Assembly: GCA_946405655.1 (NCBI GenBank)
Contig: CAMJHX010000002.1
Span: 1-26,129 of the forward strand
Reading direction: 5' to 3'
Source of the DNA: an uncultured Clostridia bacterium
GTDB taxonomy: Bacteria; Bacillota; Clostridia; Oscillospirales; Oscillospiraceae
Length of the DNA stretch: 26,129 bases
Position numbers and translations under genes: made by a program. This document shows, in pieces, positions 6,620 to 13,648 of this stretch (within the stretch, counting starts at the first letter, position 1; each line of letters begins with the position of its first letter). Under the pieces are notes generated by a model, which saw only the letters and a list, made by a program, of their open reading frames with translations, was not told the origin of the DNA and did not search any database.

Positions 6620-8227
6620 TCAGTCGACGTACTTCATGCCGCGCAGCTCCGTCACGGCGTCCTCCCAGTCGGCCATGAACTCTTCCTGCCAGGCGGAGAA
6701 GTCCTCGCTGCGCAGCAGGTTCTGCGCCACATAGTCGGTGTAGGCCATGCCCTCGCCGACGAAGTAGATCAGATGATAGCCGGTGTTCTCGTTGTAGACC
6801 ATGTCCACGTCGCCCGCCTTGCGGCCGTCGGCGAAGCAGAAGTCGTTGAACTCCGCGACCATCTGGTTCTTGTAAACGTTCTCATAGAGACCGCCGTTGG
6901 TGTTGGAGCCGGGATCCTCGCTGTACTCGTTCGCGAGCGCGGCAAAGGCGTCCTCGGTCTGCTCGCCGGCTTCCCATTCCGCCTTGATCTCGTTCATCTT
7001 CTCCTCGGCTGCGGCCTTCTCCTCGTCGGAGATGGTGCCGTCCTCATCCGCGTCCACGGGCTTGACGAGGATGTGCCGCACGTTCACGGTGTTGTATTCC
7101 TCGGTCTCACGGCTCTGGAAGAGCACGACGTAGTAGCCGCCGTCCTCCTGCTCATAGACGGTGGAGTCGCCCGCCTTGCGGGAGGCGTCCTGCATCCACT
7201 CGGCAAAGGCCTGCGCGCTCACGGAAGAGCCCACGACGTCCTCCATCACCTGCGGCTCGGCGGGAGTGGTCTCGCCGGTCTCGTTGCCCTCGCTGTCGGT
7301 CTCGGCAACGGGCTCGCCCAGCTCGGCGACCGCCTTGGTGAAGGCGTCGGCCTTGTCAGCCGGCTCCGCCTCGGCAACGGCCTTGGCGATCTCGTCGGCA
7401 ACCTTCTTGGCCTCGGCCATCGTCTCGTCGGTGGTCTCCTGGGTGGGCTCGGCGTCCTCGCCCTCGCCCTCGACCTCTACGGTCTCGGCGGCAACGTAGT
7501 AGTACATGCCGTTGAAGATGTCGTAATCGTTCGCGTGCTCCTTGTATTCCGCGTCGAGCTCGTCGTCCGTGTAGGTGAAGCTCTCCTGCATCTTCGTGGC
7601 GTAATCGCTCGCGAGCATGGAGCGCTGCATTTCCTGGCGCACGATGCTCTCGGTCGCGCCCTGACCGAACAGCGCCTGCAGGTACTTCGAGCCGGAGCCA
7701 AAGCCCGCGGTCTTGGCGTTGCTCTTGATCTGCTCGATCTGCTCGTCGATGGAGGCGAGCTCGTCCTCGCTCAGGCTCATGCCCTCGGCCTTGGCAGCCT
7801 CGCTGAAGGCCACGATCTGCTTGATGGAGTCCTTGGCGTTCGCGATGAAATAGTCGCCCCAGGTCTCATACTCGTCGCCCATGCTGTAAGCCTGCGACTT
7901 GATGGGCTGGGTGGTGTCCAGACCCATGTACTTCAGATAGGAGCCGTACTGGCTGTACCAGTTCTGATATGCGGTGTTGGCGTAGTAGTTCACCTGCGCA
8001 GCGGAGAAAGTCTCGTCGCCGACCTTCAGCGCGCTCTGGCGGTAGAAGAGGCTGGAGTTGCCGAGCAGGATGCCGGCGATCAGCAGGGCGATCAGAATGC
8101 CGCCGATGGTCCAGCGGACGCGCTCTTTTTTCTTCTCAGCATTTTCCTTCTGGGCGGCCACCTGACGGCGCTCCGTACCCTCCGCGCGCTGCTGAGTACG
8201 CTTTTTCTTGTCCTGAGATGCACTCAT
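6620..8227 (-). CDS. Membrane-anchored peptidyl-prolyl isomerase, PrsA/SurA-like parvulin type
   Basis: Foldase-type protein of 535 residues. A highly charged cytosolic tail (1-36) precedes one membrane helix (about 37-57), after which the protein is extracellular. A SurA-N-like chaperone region spans about 65-235, an acidic Ala/Glu/Thr linker about 245-325, and a parvulin domain about 382-500, with NVRHILVK at its first strand and SEDPGSNTNGGLYENV in the core. The loop DADEDGTISDEE (392-403) matches the EF-hand calcium loop at all usual positions. No lipobox cysteine, so it is not a PrsA lipoprotein. I choose the ATG at 8227 because AGGTGA lies 8 nt upstream; a GTG at 8239 would add four residues. 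It likely assists folding of exported proteins and shares a transcript with the 50-residue ORF. Confidence 0.88.
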   Translation of the reverse strand: MSASQDKKKRTQQRAEGTERRQVAAQKENAEKKKERVRWTIGGILIALLIAGILLGNSSLFYRQSALKVGDETFSAAQVNYYANTAYQNWYSQYGSYLKYMGLDTTQPIKSQAYSMGDEYETWGDYFIANAKDSIKQIVAFSEAAKAEGMSLSEDELASIDEQIEQIKSNAKTAGFGSGSKYLQALFGQGATESIVRQEMQRSMLASDYATKMQESFTYTDDELDAEYKEHANDYDIFNGMYYYVAAETVEVEGEGEDAEPTQETTDETMAEAKKVADEIAKAVAEAEPADKADAFTKAVAELGEPVAETDSEGNETGETTPAEPQVMEDVVGSSVSAQAFAEWMQDASRKAGDSTVYEQEDGGYYVVLFQSRETEEYNTVNVRHILVKPVDADEDGTISDEEKAAAEEKMNEIKAEWEAGEQTEDAFAALANEYSEDPGSNTNGGLYENVYKNQMVAEFNDFCFADGRKAGDVDMVYNENTGYHLIYFVGEGMAYTDYVAQNLLRSEDFSAWQEEFMADWEDAVTELRGMKYVD

Positions 8228-8256
8228 GTTGCGGTTCACCTGTTTTCTATAGATTG

Positions 8257-8275
8257 GGGACTGCGTTTCAGTCCC
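8257..8275 (-). other. Hairpin in the 5' leader of the foldase mRNA
   Basis: A perfect 7-bp stem GGGACTG/CAGTCCC with a 5-nt loop lies between the promoter (8293-8321) and the ribosome site of the foldase gene. It is not followed by a T run, so it is not a terminator. It could stabilise the mRNA or be incidental. Confidence 0.45.
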
Positions 8276-8292
8276 GATGAAATGACCAGACT

Positions 8293-8321
8293 ATTATAAA
8301 GGAGAAGCATTCCGCTGTCAA
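8293..8321 (-). promoter_or_regulatory. Perfect sigma-A promoter of the foldase operon
   Basis: On the minus strand TTGACA (8321-8316), a 17-nt spacer and TATAAT (8298-8293): both boxes and the spacing match the consensus exactly. This suggests strong constitutive expression of the foldase. Confidence 0.9.
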
Positions 8322-8426
8322 CAATCGACTTGAAAAGAAAATGTGAATCTTTCCACGCCGGATTCGTGCATTTTTTCACCGCCCGGGGCATAGAATGCGC
8401 TGTATGTGAATTCGGAGGTGAGCCGT

Positions 8427-8489
8427 ATGGACACGGATCTGGACGACTGGATCTTTTCCAATGAGACGCCGCATACCAGCGACAGATAA
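8427..8489 (+). CDS. Candidate 20-residue acidic peptide
   Basis: ATG at 8427 follows a very strong ribosome site GGAGGTGA (8414-8421) at 5 nt and reads 20 codons (MDTDLDDWIF start, TSDR end) to TAA, which merges with a strong terminator stem. The peptide is acidic, has one Trp and no membrane segment. Nothing else uses this ribosome site. A -10-like TAGAAT lies at 8391-8396, but I see no convincing -35. It may be a true small protein or a short regulatory RNA with a translated leader. No family is recognised. Confidence 0.5.
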   Translation: MDTDLDDWIFSNETPHTSDR

Positions 8490-8518
8490 AAGAGGGAGCA
8501 TTGTGCGCTCCCTCTTTT
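8488..8518 (+). terminator. Terminator of the 20-codon unit
   Basis: A perfect 12-bp stem (8488-8499 with 8507-8518) with a 7-nt loop; the stem has AAAA on the left and TTTT on the right, so it could work in both directions. It starts within the TAA of the 20-codon ORF. Confidence 0.85.
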
Positions 8519-8556
8519 GACGCTATGAAGCTTTGTTTAAGAATTCACTGTTACAC

Positions 8557-8585
8557 TTGTCTAACCTGAAAAGATATGCTATGCT
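8557..8585 (+). promoter_or_regulatory. Possible promoter before the PAP2-family gene
   Basis: TTGTCT (8557-8562), a 17-nt spacer and TATGCT (8580-8585). It overlaps the first in-frame ATG (8576), which casts doubt on that start codon. Only a moderate match to the consensus. Confidence 0.4.
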
Positions 8586-9253
8586 GTGCCGGAAAGAAGA
8601 ACCATGCCGGAAGGGAGGGAAGCGAGACGAACCAGCTTCAAACGCGGCGCATTCCGCGCCATGTCTGGCCGTGCATGGCCGTCATGCTGCTGGCGCAGCT
8701 TTTGATTTTTTATCCCACCCGGCTGCTTCTGCCGTATCTGCCGCAGCATAGCTTCGAGACGGCGCTGGACGCCGCCATCCCGCTCAGAGCAGAGTGGATC
8801 ATCATCTATTATCTGACGTTTCTCTTCTGGGCAGGCAGCGCCGTGCTGATCCTCTCGGAGAGCCGCGCCTATGCCCGGCGCATGGTGCAGGGCTATCTGA
8901 TCGCCATGCTGATCTCCGGCGTCATTTTCCTGGTATATCCCACCACGCTGACGCGGCCGGTGCCGCCGGATACCGGATTCTTCAACATCCTTCTGGCTCT
9001 GCTCTATCAGATGGATGCGCCGGTGCATCTCTGCCCCTCGCTGCACGTGCTCATTACGTATTTCTGCATCCGCGCCGCCATGGGCAGCCGCATCATCCCC
9101 AAATGGTATCTCCCCGCGTCGTGGGTGTTTCTCGCGCTGGTCTGCCTGTGCATTCTCTTCGTCAAGCAGCATGTCCTCGCGGACATCCCGTCCGCCATCC
9201 TCGTCGCCGAGCTCTCCGTCCGCCTCGCCGGACTGGGAAAGGAAAGAGAATAG
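8576..9253 (+). CDS. PAP2-superfamily membrane phosphatase/phosphotransferase
   Basis: Membrane protein of up to 225 residues with about five or six helices. Three motifs of the PAP2 fold are visible in order: YPTTLTRP, CPSLHV (motif with the catalytic-type His) and KQHVLADI (second His and Asp). This version resembles the inositol-phosphoceramide-synthase-like branch more than the classical KxxxxxxRP enzymes, so a lipid head-group phosphatase or transferase is likely. The start is uncertain: the ATG at 8576 overlaps a possible promoter, while a strong GGGAGGG at about 8614 has no ATG, GTG or TTG in frame at proper distance; the first helix starts near HVWPCMAVMLL. The YwaF-like gene follows after 23 nt, so the two are probably one operon. 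Confidence 0.82.
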   Translation: MLCCAGKKNHAGREGSETNQLQTRRIPRHVWPCMAVMLLAQLLIFYPTRLLLPYLPQHSFETALDAAIPLRAEWIIIYYLTFLFWAGSAVLILSESRAYARRMVQGYLIAMLISGVIFLVYPTTLTRPVPPDTGFFNILLALLYQMDAPVHLCPSLHVLITYFCIRAAMGSRIIPKWYLPASWVFLALVCLCILFVKQHVLADIPSAILVAELSVRLAGLGKERE

Positions 9254-9276
9254 AGAATAAAAGGAGCGTCCGAGCT

Positions 9277-10047
9277 ATGACTTCTCACAGCCCCTGGATC
9301 ATGCACCCCTTCAACGGCGTTTTCTTCGCGTGCTTTGCGCTGTTTCTGCTGCTGCTCGCGCTCGCGGGCGTCCTTCTGCGCGGCAAGTCCGAGCGGACGA
9401 AGAAGACCGTGCTCGTCGCGGCCTGCGTCCTGACGCTGCTCGGCTTTTTCGTCTATAAATATTTCCTGTCCATCGACGCGGAGTTCCATGAGGCCACCGC
9501 CGCCATGGGCGGCTTCAACTGGTGGGGCGAGCTGCCGCTGCAGCTGTGCAACATCAATATGCTCCTCATCCCCATCGCCGTGCTCACGAACCGGCGCGCG
9601 CTGATGAGCTTCTGCTTTTTCGTCGGGCCCCTCGGCGCGCTCATGGCGCTTGTCATGCCCGGCACGGGCTTTGACGGCTATTCGATCCTGCTGCCCCGCA
9701 TGCTGGGGTATTACGGCACGCACTTCATGGTCGTCATCGAGGCGCTCGCCCTCGCCGTCTTCGGGCTCTATCGCCCGCGCTTCCGGGATCTCCCGGGCAC
9801 GATCGCGGCGCTGCTCGCCGTGTCGCTCGCGGTCTTCGGCGTCAACGTGCTCCTGCGCGCCACCGGCCTGCACCCGAAGGCAAACTATTTCTTCTCTATG
9901 GAGACGGAGGGGAACCCCGTTTTGGAGCTGTTCTACCGCTTCGTCCCGTACCCGTATCTCTATGAGCTGCCGAGCTTTCTGATCCTGATTCCGTACATGC
10001 TCCTCATCACCGCGGGCTTCGCCCTCGCGGATCGGAAAAAGAAATAA
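9277..10047 (+). CDS. YwaF/TMEM164-like integral membrane protein
   Basis: Membrane protein of 256 residues with about seven helices. The segment GELPLQLCNIN (85-94, C91), the length and the helix spacing match the YwaF (TIGR02206) family. Its human relative TMEM164 is described as a cysteine-dependent acyltransferase of ether phospholipids; whether bacterial members do this is not established. AAGGAG lies 10 nt before the ATG. It is the second gene after a PAP2-family protein, which fits a role in membrane-lipid remodelling. The terminator at 10185-10222 closes the unit, with repeats in between. Confidence 0.8.
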   Translation: MTSHSPWIMHPFNGVFFACFALFLLLLALAGVLLRGKSERTKKTVLVAACVLTLLGFFVYKYFLSIDAEFHEATAAMGGFNWWGELPLQLCNINMLLIPIAVLTNRRALMSFCFFVGPLGALMALVMPGTGFDGYSILLPRMLGYYGTHFMVVIEALALAVFGLYRPRFRDLPGTIAALLAVSLAVFGVNVLLRATGLHPKANYFFSMETEGNPVLELFYRFVPYPYLYELPSFLILIPYMLLITAGFALADRKKK

Positions 10048-10050
10048 AAA

Positions 10051-10175
10051 CCGTAGGTGAGGGACTTGTCCCTCCCGTTTTACGCACCATCCAAAAGAGA
10101 ATTGCAGGGCGGGGACCTGTGCCCCGCCGTTTCCCTGCATCAGAATCCGGCGGCCCACAGGTGGCCGCCCTACGG
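10051..10175. repeat. CCGTAGGG-type dispersed palindromes, cluster 2
   Basis: Three neighbouring hairpins: 10051-10077 (CCGTAGGT then GAGGGACTTGTCCCTC), 10104-10139 (inner stem GGCGGGG/CCCCGCC, outer TGCAGGG/CCCTGCA) and 10149-10175 (GGCGGCC/GGCCGCC, ending with CCCTACGG, i.e. the unit in reverse orientation). They belong to the same family as 5369-5540 and, as there, stand next to a GGCGAATTCGC hairpin. Confidence 0.65.
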
Positions 10176-10184
10176 AATCGGAAT

Positions 10185-10222
10185 AGAGGCGAATTCGTAT
10201 CGTTGCGAATTCGCCTCTTTTT
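10185..10222. terminator. GGCGAATTCGC-core hairpin, copy 3, between converging genes
   Basis: A perfect 13-bp stem (10185-10197 with 10206-10218) and an 8-nt loop, followed on the plus strand by TTTTGTT. It lies 2 nt beyond the stop of the minus-strand dehydrogenase gene and downstream of the plus-strand YwaF-like gene, so it can serve both, with the better T run for the plus strand. Confidence 0.75.
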
Positions 10223-10223
10223 G

Positions 10224-11225
10224 TTATCTTACCATCTCCGGCCCGATGTCCTTAAGGCTTCTTGCCCCGCACATGTACATGGCCTCTTTCAGCTCGCCGC
10301 GCAGCTTCTCGACGTAGACCTTCACGCCTTGAGCGCCCGCGCCGAACCATGCCACGGCGATCGGGCGGCAGATCAGCACCGCGTCCGCGCCGAGGGCGAG
10401 CGCCTTGAGCATGTCCGCGCCGGAGCGGATGCCGCCGTCCACGATGATCTTCATCTGATCGCCGACCGCCTCGGCGATCTCCGGCAGCACCTCCGCCGTG
10501 GGCGCGGCATAGGGCAGCACGCGCCCGCCGTGGTTCGATACGATGATCGCGTCGGCGCCTGCCTCCGCCGCCTGCATCGCGTTTTTCACGGTCATGATGC
10601 CCTTCACGACGAAGGGCTTTTTCGTGCTCTCGCGGAGGATTTTCAGCTGCTCCACGGTCTTCGAGCCGAAGCCGCCGCCCGACCAGATTGAGAGCCCCGC
10701 GCTGTCCACTACGACGGAGACCGCCATCGCGTCCGTCGCGTTCACGATCTCGATCTCGCGCTGAATGTCCTCCATCGCGATCGGATTGATCACCGGGATC
10801 GCCGCCGCGCCGTGCTTTTTCATCGAGGCGAGCCCCGCCTCCAGCACACCGGGCGCGAGTCCGTCGCCGAAGCAGTCGACCACGCCGGTCTCGGCGCAGC
10901 CCTGAATCACGCCGTCGTTGAAGGGGATCGTCACGTCCTCCTTGCTGTACTGCGTGAGCGAGCCGATCGGTCCCGTCAGCAGGGGAAGACTCAGCTGCCT
11001 GCCGAAGAGCTCCGCGCTCGTGTCCACCGGGCCGTCGGGCGCAAACACGTCCATGTTCAGGCGAAGCTCCTGCCACGCCCTCCAGTTTGCGTTCGCCCCG
11101 TTTCCCGGCGCCTTCGAGCCTGGGCCGGGCATCGTGTTGCCGCAGGCGAGCCCGTTGCACTCCGGACATGCCCTGCAGTTGAGAATCGTTTTCTTCGCGT
11201 TTTCGCGCACCTCCGCATAGGTCAT
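10224..11225 (-). CDS. FMN-dependent alpha-hydroxy-acid dehydrogenase/oxidase family protein
   Basis: Protein of 333 residues with the (beta/alpha)8 FMN fold of the lactate oxidase/glycolate oxidase family. Visible catalytic and FMN elements: K208 (VVKGI), H232 in SNHGGR, R267 in VDGGIRSG, and the phosphate-binding end ALALGADAVLICRP. It is about 30 residues shorter than typical lactate oxidases. The N-terminus has an unusual cysteine group C17-x2-C20-x2-C23-x4-C28, which could bind metal or an Fe-S cluster and pass electrons to a carrier other than oxygen, as expected in an anaerobe; that is inference. AAGGAGG lies 8 nt before the ATG. It diverges from the hydratase gene. The substrate is not evident. 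Confidence 0.85.
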   Translation of the reverse strand: MTYAEVRENAKKTILNCRACPECNGLACGNTMPGPGSKAPGNGANANWRAWQELRLNMDVFAPDGPVDTSAELFGRQLSLPLLTGPIGSLTQYSKEDVTIPFNDGVIQGCAETGVVDCFGDGLAPGVLEAGLASMKKHGAAAIPVINPIAMEDIQREIEIVNATDAMAVSVVVDSAGLSIWSGGGFGSKTVEQLKILRESTKKPFVVKGIMTVKNAMQAAEAGADAIIVSNHGGRVLPYAAPTAEVLPEIAEAVGDQMKIIVDGGIRSGADMLKALALGADAVLICRPIAVAWFGAGAQGVKVYVEKLRGELKEAMYMCGARSLKDIGPEMVR

Positions 11226-11255
11226 GAAAACCGCCTCCTTTTTTGCTTTAAATCA

Positions 11256-11284
11256 ATCATATCACCTGCGAACACAGATTGCAA
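11256..11284 (-). promoter_or_regulatory. Promoter of the FMN dehydrogenase gene
   Basis: On the minus strand TTGCAA (11284-11279), a 17-nt spacer and TATGAT (11261-11256). Its -35 box lies only 4 bp from the -35 box of the divergent promoter. Confidence 0.75.
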
Positions 11285-11288
11285 GCGG

Positions 11289-11317
11289 TTGACGCGCGCA
11301 GATGAAGCGTTTATAAT
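11289..11317 (+). promoter_or_regulatory. Promoter of the hydratase gene
   Basis: TTGACG (11289-11294), a 17-nt spacer and TATAAT (11312-11317), one base from consensus. Expected start of transcription near 11324, with a short leader to the ATG at 11349. Confidence 0.85.
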
Positions 11318-11348
11318 GTAGCGCGTTAAAGACAGGAGGAATTATTGT

Positions 11349-13616
11349 ATGATTACTCTCTCTGACCAGGGCGTCTATCTCGTAGACGGCAAAACGCTCG
11401 TCCCGGCGGACGCCGCGCCGCAGTATGACCGCGAAGCGGCCCGCAGGGGCACGATCGCGTATTCGATTCTGGAGGCGCACAACACCTCCGGCGACATGCA
11501 GCGCCTGCGCCTGAAGTTCGACGCCATGGCGTCCCATGATATCACCTTCGTCGGCATCATCCAGACGGCGAAGGCCTCCGGCATGGAGCGCTTTCCCATG
11601 CCCTATGTGCTCACCAACTGCCACAACACGCTCTGCGCCGTCGGCGGCACGATCAACGAGGACGACCACATGTTCGGCCTCTCCGCCGCGCGGAAATACG
11701 GCGGCATTTACGTCCCGCCGCACATCGCCGTCATCCACCAGTACATGCGCGAGATGCACGCCGGCTGCGGCAAAATGATCCTCGGCTCCGATTCGCACAC
11801 GCGCTACGGCGCCCTCGGCACGATGGCCGTCGGCGAGGGCGGGGGAGAGCTCGTCAAGCAGCTTCTGGAGGACACCTATGATATCCACTACCCCGAGGTC
11901 GTCGCCGTCTATCTCGAGGGCAGCCCGCAGCCCTTCGTCGGCCCGCAGGACGTCGCGCTCGCGATCATCGGCGCGGTCTTCCAGAACGGCTATGTCAAAA
12001 ACAAGGTCATGGAGTTCGTCGGCCCCGGCGTCGCGTCCATGACGACGGATTACCGCAACGGCGTCGACGTCATGACCACCGAGACGACCTGCCTCTCCTC
12101 CATCTGGCGCACGGACGAGGACACCCGCGCGTATCTGAAGCTTCACGGCAGGGAGGCCGATTACCGCGAGCTCAATCCGGCGGCTGTGGCGTATTACGAC
12201 GGCTGCGTCCGCGTCGATCTCTCGAAGATCCGCCCCATGATCGCGCTGCCGTTTCATCCCTCGAACGTCTATACCATCGATGAGCTGAACGCGAACCTCA
12301 CCGACATTCTCGCCTCTGTCGAGCAGGAGGCGGCGCAGGTCTCCGGCGGCAGAGCGCCGTATACGCTGCTGGACAAGATTCATGACGGACGTCTCCACGT
12401 CCAGCAGGGCGTGATCGCGGGCTGCGCCGGCGGCAACTTCACGAACGTCATGCAGGCGGCGGCGGCCCTGCGCGGCAAAAGCTGCGGGGCAGGGGAATTC
12501 AGCCTCTCGGTCTATCCCAGCTCGCAGCCCGTCTTCCTCGAGCTCAGCCGCAACGGGGCGGTCACGGAGCTGCTCCGGTCCGGCGCGATCGTGCGCAGCG
12601 CGTTCTGCGGCCCCTGCTTCGGCGCGGGCGACACCCCGGCGAACAACGGTCTCTCCATCCGCCACACCACGCGCAACTTCCCCAACCGCGAGGGCTCCAA
12701 GCCCGGCAATGCGCAGATGTCCGCCGTCGCGCTCATGGACGCCCGCTCCATCGCCGCAACCGCGGCAAACGGCGGCGTCCTCACCGGCGCGGATGCGCTC
12801 GACTGCTGGGATGCCGTGCCGGAATACACCTTTGACCGCAGCGTCTACGATCACCGCGTCTATTACGGCTTCGGCCGTCCGACCGGCGAGGATCTGGTCT
12901 ACGGCCCGAACATCAAGGACTGGCCGGAGATGAGCGCGCTCACCGACCACATTCTCCTCAAGGTCTGCTCCAAGATCATGGACGCCGTCACCACGACGGA
13001 CGAGCTCATCCCCTCGGGCGAGACCTCGTCCTTCCGCTCCAACCCGCTCGGTCTCGCGGAATTCACGCTGAGCCGGAGAGATCCTGATTATGTAAACCGT
13101 TCAAAGGCGGTGGATGTGCTCGAAAAGGCCCGCGTCCGCGGCGAGGACGTCTGCGCGCTCGCGCCGGAGCTCAAGGCGGTGTACGCCGCGATCCGCGCCA
13201 TCCCCGGCATGGAGGGCGTGAGCGGCTTTGATACCGAGCTCGGCTCCATGATCTATGCCGTGAAGCCCGGCGACGGCTCCGCCCGCGAGCAGGCGGCAAG
13301 CTGCCAGCGCGTGATCGGCGGTCTCGCGAACATCACGCGCGAATACGCCACCAAGCGCTACCGCTCCAACGTCATGAACTGGGGCATGCTCCCGTTCCAG
13401 CTCGAGGGCGAGCCGCCGTTCGATGTGGGGGATTACATCTTCGTGCCGAACGTCCGCGCCGCGCTGGACGGCGATCTGAAGAGCGTCCCGGCGTTCTGGA
13501 TCCGGGACGGGAAGGCAGAGCCGCTGCCGCTCTATCTCGCGGACATGACGCCGGACGAGCGCGCCATCGTCAAAGCCGGCTGCCTCATCAACTTCAACCG
13601 TAACCGAAAAAAATAA
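11349..13616 (+). CDS. Aconitase-family hydratase (YbhJ-like)
   Basis: Protein of 755 residues, close in length to E. coli YbhJ (a putative hydratase of the aconitase family). [4Fe-4S] ligands expected from the family are visible as C359 (IAGCAGGNFTN), C420 and C423 (FCGPCFGAG). GSDSHTR (146-152) is the substrate-binding motif, and TTRNFPNREG (440-449) replaces the SNRNFEGR of true aconitases, a difference typical of the YbhJ group. AGGAGGA lies about 9 nt before the ATG. It acts in the cytosol on a hydroxy-acid; citrate/isocitrate is possible but not assured. It diverges from an alpha-hydroxy-acid dehydrogenase, which may act in a related pathway. Confidence 0.88.
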   Translation: MITLSDQGVYLVDGKTLVPADAAPQYDREAARRGTIAYSILEAHNTSGDMQRLRLKFDAMASHDITFVGIIQTAKASGMERFPMPYVLTNCHNTLCAVGGTINEDDHMFGLSAARKYGGIYVPPHIAVIHQYMREMHAGCGKMILGSDSHTRYGALGTMAVGEGGGELVKQLLEDTYDIHYPEVVAVYLEGSPQPFVGPQDVALAIIGAVFQNGYVKNKVMEFVGPGVASMTTDYRNGVDVMTTETTCLSSIWRTDEDTRAYLKLHGREADYRELNPAAVAYYDGCVRVDLSKIRPMIALPFHPSNVYTIDELNANLTDILASVEQEAAQVSGGRAPYTLLDKIHDGRLHVQQGVIAGCAGGNFTNVMQAAAALRGKSCGAGEFSLSVYPSSQPVFLELSRNGAVTELLRSGAIVRSAFCGPCFGAGDTPANNGLSIRHTTRNFPNREGSKPGNAQMSAVALMDARSIAATAANGGVLTGADALDCWDAVPEYTFDRSVYDHRVYYGFGRPTGEDLVYGPNIKDWPEMSALTDHILLKVCSKIMDAVTTTDELIPSGETSSFRSNPLGLAEFTLSRRDPDYVNRSKAVDVLEKARVRGEDVCALAPELKAVYAAIRAIPGMEGVSGFDTELGSMIYAVKPGDGSAREQAASCQRVIGGLANITREYATKRYRSNVMNWGMLPFQLEGEPPFDVGDYIFVPNVRAALDGDLKSVPAFWIRDGKAEPLPLYLADMTPDERAIVKAGCLINFNRNRKK

Positions 13617-13617
13617 G

Positions 13618-13648
13618 AAAACAGGATCGGATTTCCGATCCTGTTTTT
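13618..13648. terminator. Bidirectional terminator between hydratase and HAD genes
   Basis: A perfect 14-bp stem (13618-13631 with 13634-13647) with AAAA/TTTT ends lies 1 nt after the hydratase stop. Its right edge contains the stop codon of the converging HAD gene (13647-13649). Confidence 0.9.

Noticed and set aside
6449..8299. Long plus-strand open frame (616 codons) opposite the foldase gene
   Set aside because: It mirrors the codon pattern of the minus-strand gene, has no ribosome site and gives a Leu/Val/Gly/His-rich protein without motifs.
11262..12950. Long minus-strand open frame (562 codons) opposite the hydratase gene
   Set aside because: Shadow of a GC-rich gene with clear aconitase motifs on the other strand.
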